From Barthelona sp. PCE (lineage: Eukaryota; Metamonada: BaSk clade), in contig JAUFOR010000001.1 in the NCBI GenBank assembly GCA_040285745.1, positions 1,270,542-1,334,541 of the forward strand: a DNA stretch of 64,000 nt, given 5' to 3'. Position 1 is the stretch's first letter. Each line of letters begins with the position of its first letter. Position numbers and translations under genes: made by a program. Of this stretch, positions 46,701-56,096 are shown piece by piece. The notes below the pieces were generated by a model. It was not told the origin of the DNA, searched no databases, and saw only the letters and a list, made by a program, of their open reading frames with translations.

Positions 46701-49700
46701 CTCTTCACTATGACTCAGAGAACGCCGTTGTACCAGAGTTCAGCTACAGCATTCGATGTTGACATGGAAAAGCTTGAATTCCTTAACCTCTTCAATAAGG
46801 ATACTGCTGAAATAACATTCTCAATGCGTGTTTCGCAGAAATTCCTTACACATGGCGAATATGAGCGAGTTAAAGATAATCCTCAACGAATCCAGAATAT
46901 TATGAGTGCTCATGCTGTATCTGCTACTAATGCACCTTCTATTCAAAAGTTGATTGAGATGTATGATGAAAATGATCACAAAAAGATAAGAAATAGTCTA
47001 ATTGTTCCATTGATTCAAACACCTAACCTTGTGCTGAAGAAATTGCGCAACAATTCATTTGGATTCAAGTTTTGTCCACTTTTCTATGGAGTGTATGTAA
47101 TTGACGTACTATTCTTTAATTCTACAGTGGGAGAATTCCTTACACGTTTCTTTTTAGTTGCAGATTTACCTGACAAGACAAGAGGCTTTGATTTCATCAA
47201 TGCTTTTGGAGAACATGAACAAATTGATGTTATTTCTAACTCTCTTTCCTTACAATACTCTAATCACAAGATTGGTGAAGCTGTTGTTGAATATCCTATT
47301 GCAGGACAGTTCTTCGATCATGTTTTCAACTCTGACGGTGAAAAATCAAAATCATTGCAGTACGAAGCGTATTGGAACAACAGCATGTTCACGTCAGCTG
47401 ATCGTGTTTCACTCATTAACCGTGAATCAGACCCACGTAATGTCCTCAGCTTCACGTTTAAGCCAAAGGGCAGTGGTCTTTTCGATGGTGTCGTCCTTCT
47501 CCGTTCAGTATTTGATATGCGAGTTTATAATGTATCTTGTATGATTTCAAAGGACGAATTCATTGGATCCATGGAGTTTACGACCGCTGTAAGGCATCCT
47601 ATCGATCAGGATATTCCCATTCACAACAGCAGTGATGAAACGTGGCAGATCGACTGTATTCTCAGTGATAGCTCAATGTTTACAATTTCAACCACCATGC
47701 TTACCATAGCAGCTGGTCAGACATCCATTGTTAAGGTCGTGTACACTGCAAGTAAGATGGACCAGAGCGAGACAGATCTTATTCTCAAGAACTCTTCAAC
47801 AAAGGAAACTCTGAAGTATCACCTCATTGGAAAGACTTTGGAACCCAAGGCTGAAGATCGTTTCGTATATAAATGCGCATCCGGCCGAGTTCTCAACGAA
47901 ACACTTCACCTTAACAACCCGTACATGTGCAATGAAACCATTGTTTATCGAGTAGAGTCGGACATTGAATGTATTGGAGGTTCTAGTACTGTTTCAGTGC
48001 CTGCCAACGCACGTACAATTGACTTCCACCTTCAAATCCATCCTAAACTGCCTGGTGTGTACAACGGTGTGTTGCGCTTTGTGGGTGCTGGTGATCGCAC
48101 CATGTGGTATGATATTGAGGTTCAATCTAACATTGGAGAAGCAATTGGAACGCTGGATTGCGTGTGCGAGGTTATGAAAACAAAGGAGGTTTCATTACAG
48201 CTCATGAACCCCCTAGATGAACCCATTACATACAAGATCAACTATATGGGCCATGGTCTGTTTGGACCTAACTTCCTACCCATTGCACCAAAATCACGTC
48301 AAGAACTGGTTTTCTATTTCTCTCCCGTTCGAACTGATGAATTTCTTGGTCGTGCAATCTTCTATGAAGAGAGTATTGGAGAGTTTTCGTATGATCTTCA
48401 ACTCAAAGCAGTTAGCAAACCTGCTCAACGTATTCCTCAGTTGATTACCACGATTGGTGACATTACTTGTCATCCACAGACAATTAAAAACCCTCTTAAT
48501 CACTCATTGGAGATGAAGATTGTCAACACAAACCGTATTAACTTTGGTGTTTCGGACATAGAGATGACAATGGCAAGTAGCATTGATCCGCTAGATAGTA
48601 TCACTCTTGAAGCATTTGAAGAACGTGAAATCTATTTCTTCTACCGTCCATCTTCTGTTCGTGTAGTTGAAGAGAGTGTAATCACTTTTGAAGCTGTTGA
48701 CAGTAATATTGATAGACTAGAATTTGAACTTCGTGGCACTGGAAGATTCCCTCAACAAGGCAAGGTTGTCACCTTCGAATCTTCTGTTGGTATTCGCCAG
48801 CTTGAGTCTATTCCGTTCCGTAACCCATTTGCTCGTCCTATTCACGTACGTTTATCATTGGATAAGTCAACAGTATTCAGTCTGGAGGGTCCATCGAATG
48901 TAACTATTCCCCCTTACCAGTTGGCCATGATTCCCATTATTTTCGAGCCGACCTTAAAAGCTCGTTTCACTGCGGAGCTACATGTTTCAGACCGAGAAGA
49001 AGACATTACGTGGACATTCTCTCTTGTAGGCATTGGCGCGTTTAAGTCAATTGATCCTTCACATATTATTAAGTTGAACTGCCGTGCACGTGAACCTCTT
49101 CGCAAGGAAGTCTCTTTGTTACTTCCTCTGTTCTACAACAACGCAACGCCTGCAGTCGATGATATTAACGAATTAATTTCTTATTCACGTCGCTCATCAC
49201 ATGCTGCTATGGAATCACATAAGCGCTTACGTCTTGTGTTTGAATGGGATGTTGAACCGGAAATGAAGGACTATTTACAGAATATTCTCGTTATTGAACC
49301 GGATAATGTTGTTGCCCAATCAAATATGCTCAACTTTGCTATTGTTCTTGACGCATTAAAGCCTTTCCACGCTCGTGGTGATCTGAAGATCATGGATCCC
49401 CAAGGTGGATACTGGGTATTTCAGGTTGAGGTTAACGTTAACTCCCCTGTAGTTGATGATGTTATTTATGTACCCCTTCGTATTGGAGAAACTTCCAAAC
49501 TCAGTTTCGATCTCAAGAACGTATTTGAAGAACCTGAACCGTTTACTGCATATCTAACTCCTCAATCTAATCCTTGCTTCGTGGTTCTACCTACACAAGG
49601 TACTCTTGCTGGTGTTAATGACATGGATGGAACTGAGTTCATCATTTCCTTCACTCCTGAAGTGTATGGTATTAAGTATAAGGCACGATTGATCATCACT

Positions 49701-49910
49701 ACAGAACGCATGCAGTGGACATATGATTTGCAGGCTGTTCAACCCTCTTATCGTCCTCCAAAGGTTGGACCTTCTATTGTTACATCCAACATAACTCAAA
49801 ATAATCAAGCAAGTGGAAAAAAGAGGAACTTTATGCGCGAGAATATTTCTAAAACTATAACTACAACCCGTGAACGATTGAATTCCAAACGTCCAAAGGT
49901 GTGGAAGTAG
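40758..49910 (+). CDS. CFAP47: CFAP47-like giant ciliary protein with ASH/MSP-type Ig domains
   Basis: The 3050-residue single-exon protein consists mainly of repeated immunoglobulin-like ASH/MSP domains, for example DFGGLFWGQSMIKEVCVQN, INFGTVGVGMSRSRSITITN and ELRGTGRFPQQGKVVTFES, seen from the N-terminus to about residue 2900. A helical insert in the middle (about 1540-1800) includes a CH-like domain near 1700-1770 (LSLEESYLIDWCHNIVL). Length, domain mix and CH position match CFAP47 of the ciliary central apparatus. HYDIN and CFAP65 are related but differ in length and lack this CH placement. The Lys/Arg-rich C-terminus is ordinary for the family. It ends 21 bp from the next convergent gene. 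Confidence 0.85.
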   Translation: MPSRLLEVPDSIDFRHTSVGEVQTVTFRVRNLSSSSRVVRLKPPKLLQFKLNAQPRLPLAPGLSLEFSIEYHCQNLEELCDEIVIESPLKSRVERFTIPIFTHVPKGNIIIPDSVLFGNIVTGIQVSKEFELFNDGDVSSKCNFLIDVEGVEIVPSSVSLESKERRKITVSVNPEYEGSFRALISCERTNCPNHMLDISYVAFAHEVRITHAGLPLEKLDFGGLFWGQSMIKEVCVQNSSALPIMCDFTVTNKSTIDDDTAESRLTETRMTTFEMQVRENGIPEPVVTPGRFSVQPFSEKIIKINVELPCVGSFVKPLKGHFPCTLKSVPFFSGTGRDSTRFVGESLDQEQHCSVYYTAVSPFIELSDAFLAFRDYSVHQRASQSFKVSNVVAKAIKITIPQQFSFLKFMPSEFILEPLGVTTVKAIFSPNNLLTRQNKNIAVKCSPVDGDEVVFERKLSIQVEASHYSSDVTATRKEHFAKGVSRTIKDFEKFNDVEIVPSLKEKAEIEASMTKDLFRTMNPEDAIRTVKDLKGSRKSTTLNTGVMTWKRKTKMEISEKEDDHNLGYNPLDHLIAPEPILPAVLDQPLVQLQNGQTHSQQKTLRLVHDQTRLYRRKFFKAPSGFMDMNIPSLSGDEISNLIHCDFEYNLGTVVVFTNLKRSFNIKNTSRQVVKVELRYSHIPELQHTLKDNVSGVTQYIPPDETAGFDLDLSFTRMGPLRRKIFVYINNEQVWELLLLGNVREISIQTDKEQLDFSMSVIPEKWWLQKQIITLTNASNSNVKVKWLDEEGCKSGEITPLYDNPNVPVLALPVFPLPNTLPVIPGSKPGHRFFYLEKNEFIIPSSGSIDVMVHFLPGIISEYNEKLILEVVGGKTLSIDCSAKLPDTQLDMSASFINFGTVGVGMSRSRSITITNPTAQPVQYFMNQFTPSNCVRVPDSKRYGTLLPYSSTEIMVEFKSSKKVKLKGKNMLRRRGVLEKKDNGLVKSSSPVDNMTTTASSVRSGKSRRTSRTQDTYNDTASTLSTFSRASKLFEAWNNSVLQFSAIGSGKVHYIALQGEAAVPDITFSTPMVSFENIQVNFVELSELSVKNNAKLPVVLLVDFSKEGFADFDIVAPNNDNIKRVVTDGLSSPYPQFEYEKDAPNPDSFALETYSPTPFAFSTIAPLDPQRVESKVYRISVGPLSTVEFMLEFKPKVACSITTKFPISYPGFSASYLPIPMIKATSEMPSVLLNKGEVNFFNKIVVPPTLKKAIYHEEVILTNTSDHVTRFTAAFENQTTNNPFKLNISSGILAPNTSTSVQVTYWPREVSSSENKIIFIEEGSETIFGAVNVKGVALAPFMRFDPPVVQLPTVPVHDSVTVTVVVEAFGINNGEFEVILPPDQEHFPFEVDYIDGQSITYSTNRIRINITFMPNRPLSFDTRIQAVLHTIEGFAIKESFRLIGMSDIAIINTWPTLATLRDGSFTRLLASTGNLDTVQIPQQMDLTEVMGNVTDLIRPLFPLFCEDTTSVNLFSTCVRYLNIAISKVVLPVDIEAFALSQGRLLLNAVEDLTSKQMSGVAERFRRGIEIPPSVIIENVRKILVCLQSYGCLVNTIKPQYLCSKDVFVEYCTIECLSIFPRNYICPEGTELMLNKYFADHYVQVSVQAYTLIVLQLIRTFLLVKLSKKSILGVVARYADVSPQNVKMVQSQFSGSLSLEESYLIDWCHNIVLTFKENNVKKLPFLKNIKGIHNNNDTFIGALLSEGVMYTLLLYAYCPFLIQSSEFNAMLDLLKEYSKAQGDALSSSTCLIMSPHRRFKMMSLFLEVCTYIGLPSFCDAHQLISEDPRVHIMVLNYLYTVLPPYSSSTPLTFSGEINTSMRQDIELRNPNKRDLFYRVAWFNNNGLFRLTDKMDNSSSSLSRIGSTLSRTRSKSMAKMSLVDKKDVKLDPDSKKLLNLSFFSTFSKDDVATLLFLPVHEDNGGKLVGPIIFTINFKTKPSLPLFTMTQRTPLYQSSATAFDVDMEKLEFLNLFNKDTAEITFSMRVSQKFLTHGEYERVKDNPQRIQNIMSAHAVSATNAPSIQKLIEMYDENDHKKIRNSLIVPLIQTPNLVLKKLRNNSFGFKFCPLFYGVYVIDVLFFNSTVGEFLTRFFLVADLPDKTRGFDFINAFGEHEQIDVISNSLSLQYSNHKIGEAVVEYPIAGQFFDHVFNSDGEKSKSLQYEAYWNNSMFTSADRVSLINRESDPRNVLSFTFKPKGSGLFDGVVLLRSVFDMRVYNVSCMISKDEFIGSMEFTTAVRHPIDQDIPIHNSSDETWQIDCILSDSSMFTISTTMLTIAAGQTSIVKVVYTASKMDQSETDLILKNSSTKETLKYHLIGKTLEPKAEDRFVYKCASGRVLNETLHLNNPYMCNETIVYRVESDIECIGGSSTVSVPANARTIDFHLQIHPKLPGVYNGVLRFVGAGDRTMWYDIEVQSNIGEAIGTLDCVCEVMKTKEVSLQLMNPLDEPITYKINYMGHGLFGPNFLPIAPKSRQELVFYFSPVRTDEFLGRAIFYEESIGEFSYDLQLKAVSKPAQRIPQLITTIGDITCHPQTIKNPLNHSLEMKIVNTNRINFGVSDIEMTMASSIDPLDSITLEAFEEREIYFFYRPSSVRVVEESVITFEAVDSNIDRLEFELRGTGRFPQQGKVVTFESSVGIRQLESIPFRNPFARPIHVRLSLDKSTVFSLEGPSNVTIPPYQLAMIPIIFEPTLKARFTAELHVSDREEDITWTFSLVGIGAFKSIDPSHIIKLNCRAREPLRKEVSLLLPLFYNNATPAVDDINELISYSRRSSHAAMESHKRLRLVFEWDVEPEMKDYLQNILVIEPDNVVAQSNMLNFAIVLDALKPFHARGDLKIMDPQGGYWVFQVEVNVNSPVVDDVIYVPLRIGETSKLSFDLKNVFEEPEPFTAYLTPQSNPCFVVLPTQGTLAGVNDMDGTEFIISFTPEVYGIKYKARLIITTERMQWTYDLQAVQPSYRPPKVGPSIVTSNITQNNQASGKKRNFMRENISKTITTTRERLNSKRPKVWK

Positions 49911-49931
49911 TAAACAATGTAAATTTCTATG

Positions 49932-51809
49932 CTAAAATGATGCATAATCAACGATAATACTTGTATCACACATATAATCAACAATATTGAAAATTTGCTC
50001 GGAATGTTTCACATGATTTAAATTGCTGAAATCATATTCCATGTAAAGACAGTTGTACTCTGTGAGATTTTTTGGATAAAAAGTAACATTACTTTTGGAT
50101 GATAAAAATGGAATAAACTCTGATGAAATACATCCTGTTTCGTACAACAATCGCACTTCATTCAATTCTATATTAAAACCATATAACTTTCCATCTACCA
50201 ACCACATACTTTCGTTAATGAATATATGTGCACTGTCTGAATACTCCAATGATGTACGCTGAAGTTCTTTACCATCAAACCAAATTATATCTACTGTTCC
50301 ATCTTGTTCTTCAAGACCTTCATATAAAGCATAATACTCACAATGCTCAATACAAACATCTTCATTAAAAATATTAGTGTACAGTGATACGGCATCAATG
50401 TCACTGTTATCTCGCTCTAAAGAATAATCTGCTGTAATCACATCAACAGACAACGACAGTTCATAACGCCACATGTTCTCATTATCTGATACCCACAATA
50501 CATCACTACAAACACCAATAGCCCAGACTGATGCATCATAATTAATGCTGTAATTGAACTCAATCCCGTTACAGAGTGATGTAATAAATACAGTGCTAAA
50601 AGTGGAATAGGCAATATATTTTTCATTAAAACACCACAATTTTGTTTTTGAAGATGTTTGTATTACAAATAGTGGATTTAAATAACTGTCTGTTACCCGA
50701 ATTTCTTGTTTAACTGTATCAAAGAAAGAAAAAAAAATCATTGCTAATCTGTTCACTTTCACCTTCATTTTTGGACCAAAATTTGTTCGAATAAACAAAA
50801 ATGTCTGGGCGTCCTGCGAAAACACGTTCAATAAAAGACTTAAATTGAAAATATTACTTGCTTTACGATGAAAAACAAGAAATGGTAATAAAAAACTAAC
50901 ATTTGGCTCATGTACTCTCACTCCTGATGAATTAAAAATGAAGTTCAATGTAGAAGTCTTTTCCAAAGTACAGAAGCCAGATTTTGAAGATGAACTTCGA
51001 GGTGACTGAAAAAAAAATTTTCCGTCAGTAGAAGCATACAATGTTTCAATATTTTGAGAAAATATAGGCACTAAATCACCATATTGAATACCGTGAACAC
51101 CACTATTTGAAGTAAAAACATATATATCATCCATGTAAACACAGCTTGTAGGAAAAGATTTTTCATTCTCACAGAGTAGGGATACTACAAATTGATTATC
51201 TAACAATTCACATAAAAATAACGAATATGACCCTTCATCGCGCACACATATTATATCTTTAGGACTATTAGAATTAACAACTGCAACTGAACAAAAAATA
51301 TTTTTAGGTAATGATTCAACAATTTGTGACGTAAATTCTCTTGTTACTCTGCAAAAATAGTGTATACAGTGCAATGGAGTGAAAAAAAAATTTCCCATGA
51401 ACGAATTGGTGGATAACTTCATTTCATCAAAGTATTGGTGTTTAAGCACATTTGCAAAGTTAGCTGATATATATTGCAGATCATCAACAGTGTTTAAAGA
51501 TACGACATCCACCCAATGTCTATAGTCAGTGAATGTGTGTAATTCAATCTTATTTTCCGTTAACAATGTATAAAACAGGCCTTTTGATCCCGTGAACTTC
51601 AATTTTTGCCTAGTAACATCCAAAACAGGATCTTTCTGATCAAGAAAATGGACATCTGGTAATAAGCCATCTATTTCAACCCTAATTATGCACTCCTCTG
51701 CTTTTAACAAGACTGATCCGTAACACGTGCCCAATTTTGAATTCATTGAAAGTGACTGAAAATCATGGAAAGGTGTTGCAAGTGTAAACAATTTTGGTTC
51801 CTCTTCCAT
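49932..51809 (-). CDS. Beta-propeller-like protein, group 2, minus member of head-to-head pair
   Basis: Taken from ATG 51809 (MEEEPKLFTLATPFHDF) the protein has 625 residues; an in-frame ATG at 51854 would add 15 but run into the neighbour's coding region. The sequence is strand-rich throughout, with propeller-like blades and no catalytic motif. It shares faint but ordered features with the divergent neighbour at 51832: DVLWVSDNENMW against NVLWISGSNY, and SMWLVDGKLYGF against TVFVVNGIVYKI, so the two are old duplicates facing away from each other. No signal peptide or TM segment is seen. Function unknown. Confidence 0.7.
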   Translation of the reverse strand: MEEEPKLFTLATPFHDFQSLSMNSKLGTCYGSVLLKAEECIIRVEIDGLLPDVHFLDQKDPVLDVTRQKLKFTGSKGLFYTLLTENKIELHTFTDYRHWVDVVSLNTVDDLQYISANFANVLKHQYFDEMKLSTNSFMGNFFFTPLHCIHYFCRVTREFTSQIVESLPKNIFCSVAVVNSNSPKDIICVRDEGSYSLFLCELLDNQFVVSLLCENEKSFPTSCVYMDDIYVFTSNSGVHGIQYGDLVPIFSQNIETLYASTDGKFFFQSPRSSSSKSGFCTLEKTSTLNFIFNSSGVRVHEPNVSFLLPFLVFHRKASNIFNLSLLLNVFSQDAQTFLFIRTNFGPKMKVKVNRLAMIFFSFFDTVKQEIRVTDSYLNPLFVIQTSSKTKLWCFNEKYIAYSTFSTVFITSLCNGIEFNYSINYDASVWAIGVCSDVLWVSDNENMWRYELSLSVDVITADYSLERDNSDIDAVSLYTNIFNEDVCIEHCEYYALYEGLEEQDGTVDIIWFDGKELQRTSLEYSDSAHIFINESMWLVDGKLYGFNIELNEVRLLYETGCISSEFIPFLSSKSNVTFYPKNLTEYNCLYMEYDFSNLNHVKHSEQIFNIVDYMCDTSIIVDYASF

Positions 51810-51831
51810 TTTGAAAAGTGAGCAATTCATA

Positions 51832-53772
51832 ATGCCACGTATTAATCCTTGCATCCAGACCGATTCTGGGCTTGAAATACGTCATTCAAGAACAAATACA
51901 GTTATTCAACCTCTAAATCATGAACTATCCACAGAAGACACATTCATGGTGATTCCAGACTTTGAAAGGAGGATAAAACTTCCAATTCAATGTGATAATT
52001 TGTGCTGTTGCAATAACAGAATGATTTTTTATAATACCAATACAATGAAAAGGTACAACAGAAATATAACATTCTACCAGGAAATTTATTCTGAGTGTGA
52101 TGACAGGGTTAGATTTGAAGAAAATGATACAGTGTGTTTAACTGATTTCAAAGAGCTTGAATTTTGCACAGAGTTTTCTGCTTTAAGTGAAAGGATAATC
52201 ATATGTTATTCTGTTGAATCAGTTTATGTCGTAGATTTACTTCAAAATCAGTGCACTAAACAAGATGGTTTTCAATTGGAGAAAAAATTAACAAGAATGA
52301 CTCTTGTTAAGGATAGTGGATCCAAGCTATATATCCCATTCCTTTTAAATAACACTGTTGAGTATATTAAATTGCCGCCATTCAATCGTGGCAATATTGT
52401 TGTTGAAGTTATCAATGCTGAATTTCCAACATGCCTGTTTATGAGTAGAAATTCAATATGTAGGTTATCTATTGTTGATATGAAGCCGATTGTTGAGCAA
52501 TTTAATGGGACTTTATTTTTTACTAGACACTATACATTATCCAGTTGTTTTGTTATTGATGATATCTACTATTTTTCCAGCAAAAGTCAGCCTCTTTTGA
52601 TTGCATATAAATTTGGTCAGCATCTTCAGCGTCTTGATGCTGTAAGTAACGTGTATTTCAGACAATTTACAATGTTCAACAATATTTTGTACGGACAATT
52701 CGGGAAGTTAATGTATCCATTTACAATCGAACAAAAAGTTAGTGGTTATGGTCTTCTTCCTGACATGCCAATAACAATGCATGGCATAGATCATGTGAAT
52801 CCTGTTATTGTGTCAAGCAGACATTCCATTCACATTGATATAACAAGTAACTTGAGACCCAAAGCGTTAGTTCATGGGATAGTTAAAGAAGGAAGAAATA
52901 CATTGATTCGTGTTGTTGCAAAACCCAATAATGGTGAAATAATATACTCACAAATATACAAATCAAAGGACAGTATAGTATTTAAAAAAGGGCTTGAAGA
53001 ATGTCATCGTGAGCACATGTTGCGGATGGGAGAAGAGGATTTTGTCGATTATGTGTCCAATGCTTTTGTTTTTATTGAAAATAGTTATCATGAAGCGATT
53101 AAAATTAATGGTATTGAATTTTGTGCACCAACCGATAATGATTGGTTTTATGTCGATTATGTTGATAATGTGCTGTGGATTTCTGGTAGTAACTACACGG
53201 GAATAGCAGTTCTTAACGATTCTGGCAATGTTGTTGATTTTAATACATTACTCTATGGTGATCATCAACACTTGTGCGTTACCGCAAACCAATATGACCC
53301 TTATTGTGCATTGCAAGATGACACATACTTTGTTCGGTATGATCCCGAACGCAAGGATTTTAGTAAGATTTTTGTGTTAAGAGAAGGTGTTAGAACATCT
53401 GAATTTTTTATTGATAATACAGTTTTTGTGGTAAATGGAATCGTGTATAAAATTGAAGGCGAGGTCTTAAATTCAATTGACATTGACTTACCTTGGGAAT
53501 GTTTGAGATCACCTGAATATTCTTTCTTTTCAATCCGTAGGAGAACTATTTCAAGGTTGCATATGCGTTTAGATGGGTATGATGTGGTTGTTGATGTGTT
53601 AAAGTTTGATGAAAATTACACTACATTTACACTGAAGACAGAACGATACAATTTGTTAACCATGTTAGCGGAAAATAGCGAATTCCATCCAATATCTGTT
53701 ATGTTGGATTTATTTATGTACCGAACATCTGCATTTAGCAGATTTTCGCATGAGTATCAAGCACGCTTGTAA
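51832..53772 (+). CDS. Beta-propeller-like protein, group 2, plus member of head-to-head pair
   Basis: The first ATG is 51832 (MPRINPCIQTDSGLEIR); a longer reading from 51811 would need TTG. This gives 646 residues and leaves only 22 bp to the ATG of the divergent gene. The MPR[IV] opening recalls the group 1 proteins at 53928 and 57051 (MPRIRKFEDD, MPRVRKFEDD). The body is strand-rich, with a Cys cluster (LCCCNN) near residue 58 and the motif VDYVDNVLWISG in the last third that matches its head-to-head partner. No enzyme, TM or signal features. Function unknown. Confidence 0.72.
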   Translation: MPRINPCIQTDSGLEIRHSRTNTVIQPLNHELSTEDTFMVIPDFERRIKLPIQCDNLCCCNNRMIFYNTNTMKRYNRNITFYQEIYSECDDRVRFEENDTVCLTDFKELEFCTEFSALSERIIICYSVESVYVVDLLQNQCTKQDGFQLEKKLTRMTLVKDSGSKLYIPFLLNNTVEYIKLPPFNRGNIVVEVINAEFPTCLFMSRNSICRLSIVDMKPIVEQFNGTLFFTRHYTLSSCFVIDDIYYFSSKSQPLLIAYKFGQHLQRLDAVSNVYFRQFTMFNNILYGQFGKLMYPFTIEQKVSGYGLLPDMPITMHGIDHVNPVIVSSRHSIHIDITSNLRPKALVHGIVKEGRNTLIRVVAKPNNGEIIYSQIYKSKDSIVFKKGLEECHREHMLRMGEEDFVDYVSNAFVFIENSYHEAIKINGIEFCAPTDNDWFYVDYVDNVLWISGSNYTGIAVLNDSGNVVDFNTLLYGDHQHLCVTANQYDPYCALQDDTYFVRYDPERKDFSKIFVLREGVRTSEFFIDNTVFVVNGIVYKIEGEVLNSIDIDLPWECLRSPEYSFFSIRRRTISRLHMRLDGYDVVVDVLKFDENYTTFTLKTERYNLLTMLAENSEFHPISVMLDLFMYRTSAFSRFSHEYQARL

Positions 53773-53927
53773 TGAAACGCTCACTTCATTTTCATTTTCA
53801 ATTTGAAAAGGATTTTTGAACAAGTGTATGTTTCTGAAGGATTTTCAGATAAACCTGTTTTTCCCCAAAAAAATTTGGAGCTGGACTTATCTGAATAATT
53901 TGCTTTTTAAATGCTAAGGAAATGGAG

Positions 53928-56096
53928 CTATTCATCATGATAACACTCATGATAATCGGGCATATGGTACTCAACAACGGAAGCCTCCGCCAGGAACGAA
54001 GGAAGGTGAAACCTTTCCACAGTGGGATTAGTTGATTCTGGATCTTCCTCAACGTTGTATGTTTTCAACACCATTGTCTTGGTTTCTTCTTCGTAAATAA
54101 CTTCCTGAACAACGTTATTAGGCATATTTAAGCTGCGAATATCGTTGCCAATATTTGGTAAAATAGTATTTGAAAAAAATCGCATTTCAATAACGCCATT
54201 AACAATGGACACCTTATTAATACCTTGATCCACTTGAATGTACGAATCACCTATGAAATTAAAGAAACAGTTACCATCCACTTCACCAACATCTGAATAT
54301 TTATATATCAAAACGGGTTCCAAAAAATTTCCTGTTGACCAATCTAAACAATGTAAATACTGTTCCTCACCATCATTATTGTATTTATATGTAACAAAGA
54401 GCTGGTGGTCAGCTGTATCTGTTAATGGATGATGACAGAAGACTATACTCGAAACATCATCGCCATGATGAAAAGTGATGTGCTTTTGAACCTCAACATC
54501 ATTATTATTGATCAGCAATTGCAAAAAATGTGTTGAATTAATACAACTAACACACACATAATTTCCAGTGACTGAAGGCATGCAATTATTTATGTACTCA
54601 TTTGGTGGAAGCTCCAATACTTTTGTTCTACCAAGATAACCTTGACAAACGTTTTCATTGTGCTCAACAAAAAATGGTAACCCAAGAACTAAGCCAATAT
54701 AATTCATGCCATCATTTTCAAAAGAAGTTATTATTGGTTTTGATTCTGAGCCTTCCCAGTGTATTTTAACTATTTCTGAAGCACCTGGTCTTGCATAACA
54801 CTGTGCAATCATAAAGAAATACTCTTCCTCAACCGGGTGCATCGATAGTTCTCTGTAATTCTTTCCGAACATGAAACTATCGTTAGTCATAACACTTTTA
54901 TGTGTGACGATTCTTTTTTCTTTGAAGTAAAAGTAACACTGTCTTTTCATACTGCTGTCTGCAAAATGTGCTGTCCCATCATACATAACTCTGTGAGGCC
55001 TAATATTTTGCAATCGAATCACCTCGTTATTGACTTTTCTAAACTTTATAGGACCAAAAACACCCGTTGCATTACAAGTTCCTAAAAACTGGCATTGTTC
55101 ATTATGAAAAGAATTCGCCAAGTCAAGGTGCTTTATATTATCAAATTGAATATATGCACTGCCTAAATCACCAGTTGTCGACTTAAGCTCCCCGTTTTCA
55201 ATATGAACAACAGTACAAATAGAGCTATTATAGAAAAGCGCAGAAAATTCATCTTGTGTCAATGTGAACAAGGAAAAACAAGAACAGTAAGATATTTTCA
55301 ACTCTAGTAACTGTGGGAATCTTTCCAATAGGTCAACACGGTTTCGTTTACGGTCAAAAATGATCAATTCTTCAAATCCTCTGCCAAATGAGGCAAAACA
55401 AACACATTCAGCATTGTCACATCCAATACAGCTTTGATTATGGACACCTTCTAGCTGTACGATATCCGGCTCATGAGCCTCGTCCATATCATCTACGCAG
55501 AAATTGTAGTGGAATAACGAAAAACCATTTTCATAATTGCTCATTAATACATATTCAATGGAACAATTGCTGTTGGTGGTGTAATGGTTGTATTCTCCAA
55601 GGCACCGGTACCGTTCTGTTAGAATATTGAGAATGTAACAATGAGTCGATTCTCCATTCTGGTGATCTTCATCAACCTCTGTAATAGCAAAAAAAATGTG
55701 GTTTTCATCTAATGGAACAAATTCGCTCGATACATAGTTTTCTAAATCATCCAAATCATCAATAGGGAAACGAATCTTTCTGTTTGTGTGTTCATCACTG
55801 TTAATTTCGTTGAAATACAGGATTTCAAGATCAGTTAATCGATTATTTTCGCTAAAATGCTGTTCAACGATCATATATCCTGCTCCAGCTTTTCGCTTGT
55901 AATAATACTGAAGTGTTTCACACGTTTCTTCAACATATCCACAAAATTCTTCCCCATCAACAGCATCAATGAGATTGTGTAAATGAGTGTCTTCTCTAGT
56001 TTTGACCATTCTAACACCCTGACCTTCAAAAATAATTTGCCCCTCGGGAAAGGCCCCGATGATAAGGTCATCCTCGAATTTACGGATACGAGGCAT
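53928..56096 (-). CDS. Beta-propeller-like family protein, group 1, divergent member
   Basis: This 722-residue protein is complete, beginning MPRIRKFEDDLIIGAFPEGQ and ending LPSFLAEASVVEYHMPDYHE plus a short acidic tail. Most of the sequence is clearly diverged from the 57051 and 6433 copies, but both ends, DDMDEAHEPDI and LDWSTGNFLEPVL are nearly unchanged. Strand-rich composition and repeated blade-like segments suggest one or two propellers. It is rich in Cys and His but without metal-site spacing. It lies in the same orientation as the 57051 copy. Confidence 0.8.
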   Translation of the reverse strand: MPRIRKFEDDLIIGAFPEGQIIFEGQGVRMVKTREDTHLHNLIDAVDGEEFCGYVEETCETLQYYYKRKAGAGYMIVEQHFSENNRLTDLEILYFNEINSDEHTNRKIRFPIDDLDDLENYVSSEFVPLDENHIFFAITEVDEDHQNGESTHCYILNILTERYRCLGEYNHYTTNSNCSIEYVLMSNYENGFSLFHYNFCVDDMDEAHEPDIVQLEGVHNQSCIGCDNAECVCFASFGRGFEELIIFDRKRNRVDLLERFPQLLELKISYCSCFSLFTLTQDEFSALFYNSSICTVVHIENGELKSTTGDLGSAYIQFDNIKHLDLANSFHNEQCQFLGTCNATGVFGPIKFRKVNNEVIRLQNIRPHRVMYDGTAHFADSSMKRQCYFYFKEKRIVTHKSVMTNDSFMFGKNYRELSMHPVEEEYFFMIAQCYARPGASEIVKIHWEGSESKPIITSFENDGMNYIGLVLGLPFFVEHNENVCQGYLGRTKVLELPPNEYINNCMPSVTGNYVCVSCINSTHFLQLLINNNDVEVQKHITFHHGDDVSSIVFCHHPLTDTADHQLFVTYKYNNDGEEQYLHCLDWSTGNFLEPVLIYKYSDVGEVDGNCFFNFIGDSYIQVDQGINKVSIVNGVIEMRFFSNTILPNIGNDIRSLNMPNNVVQEVIYEEETKTMVLKTYNVEEDPESTNPTVERFHLPSFLAEASVVEYHMPDYHECYHDE

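Noticed and set aside
51811-51831. TTG start for the plus-strand group 2 propeller gene
   Set aside because: An ATG follows at 51832 with the MPR opening typical of the related genes.
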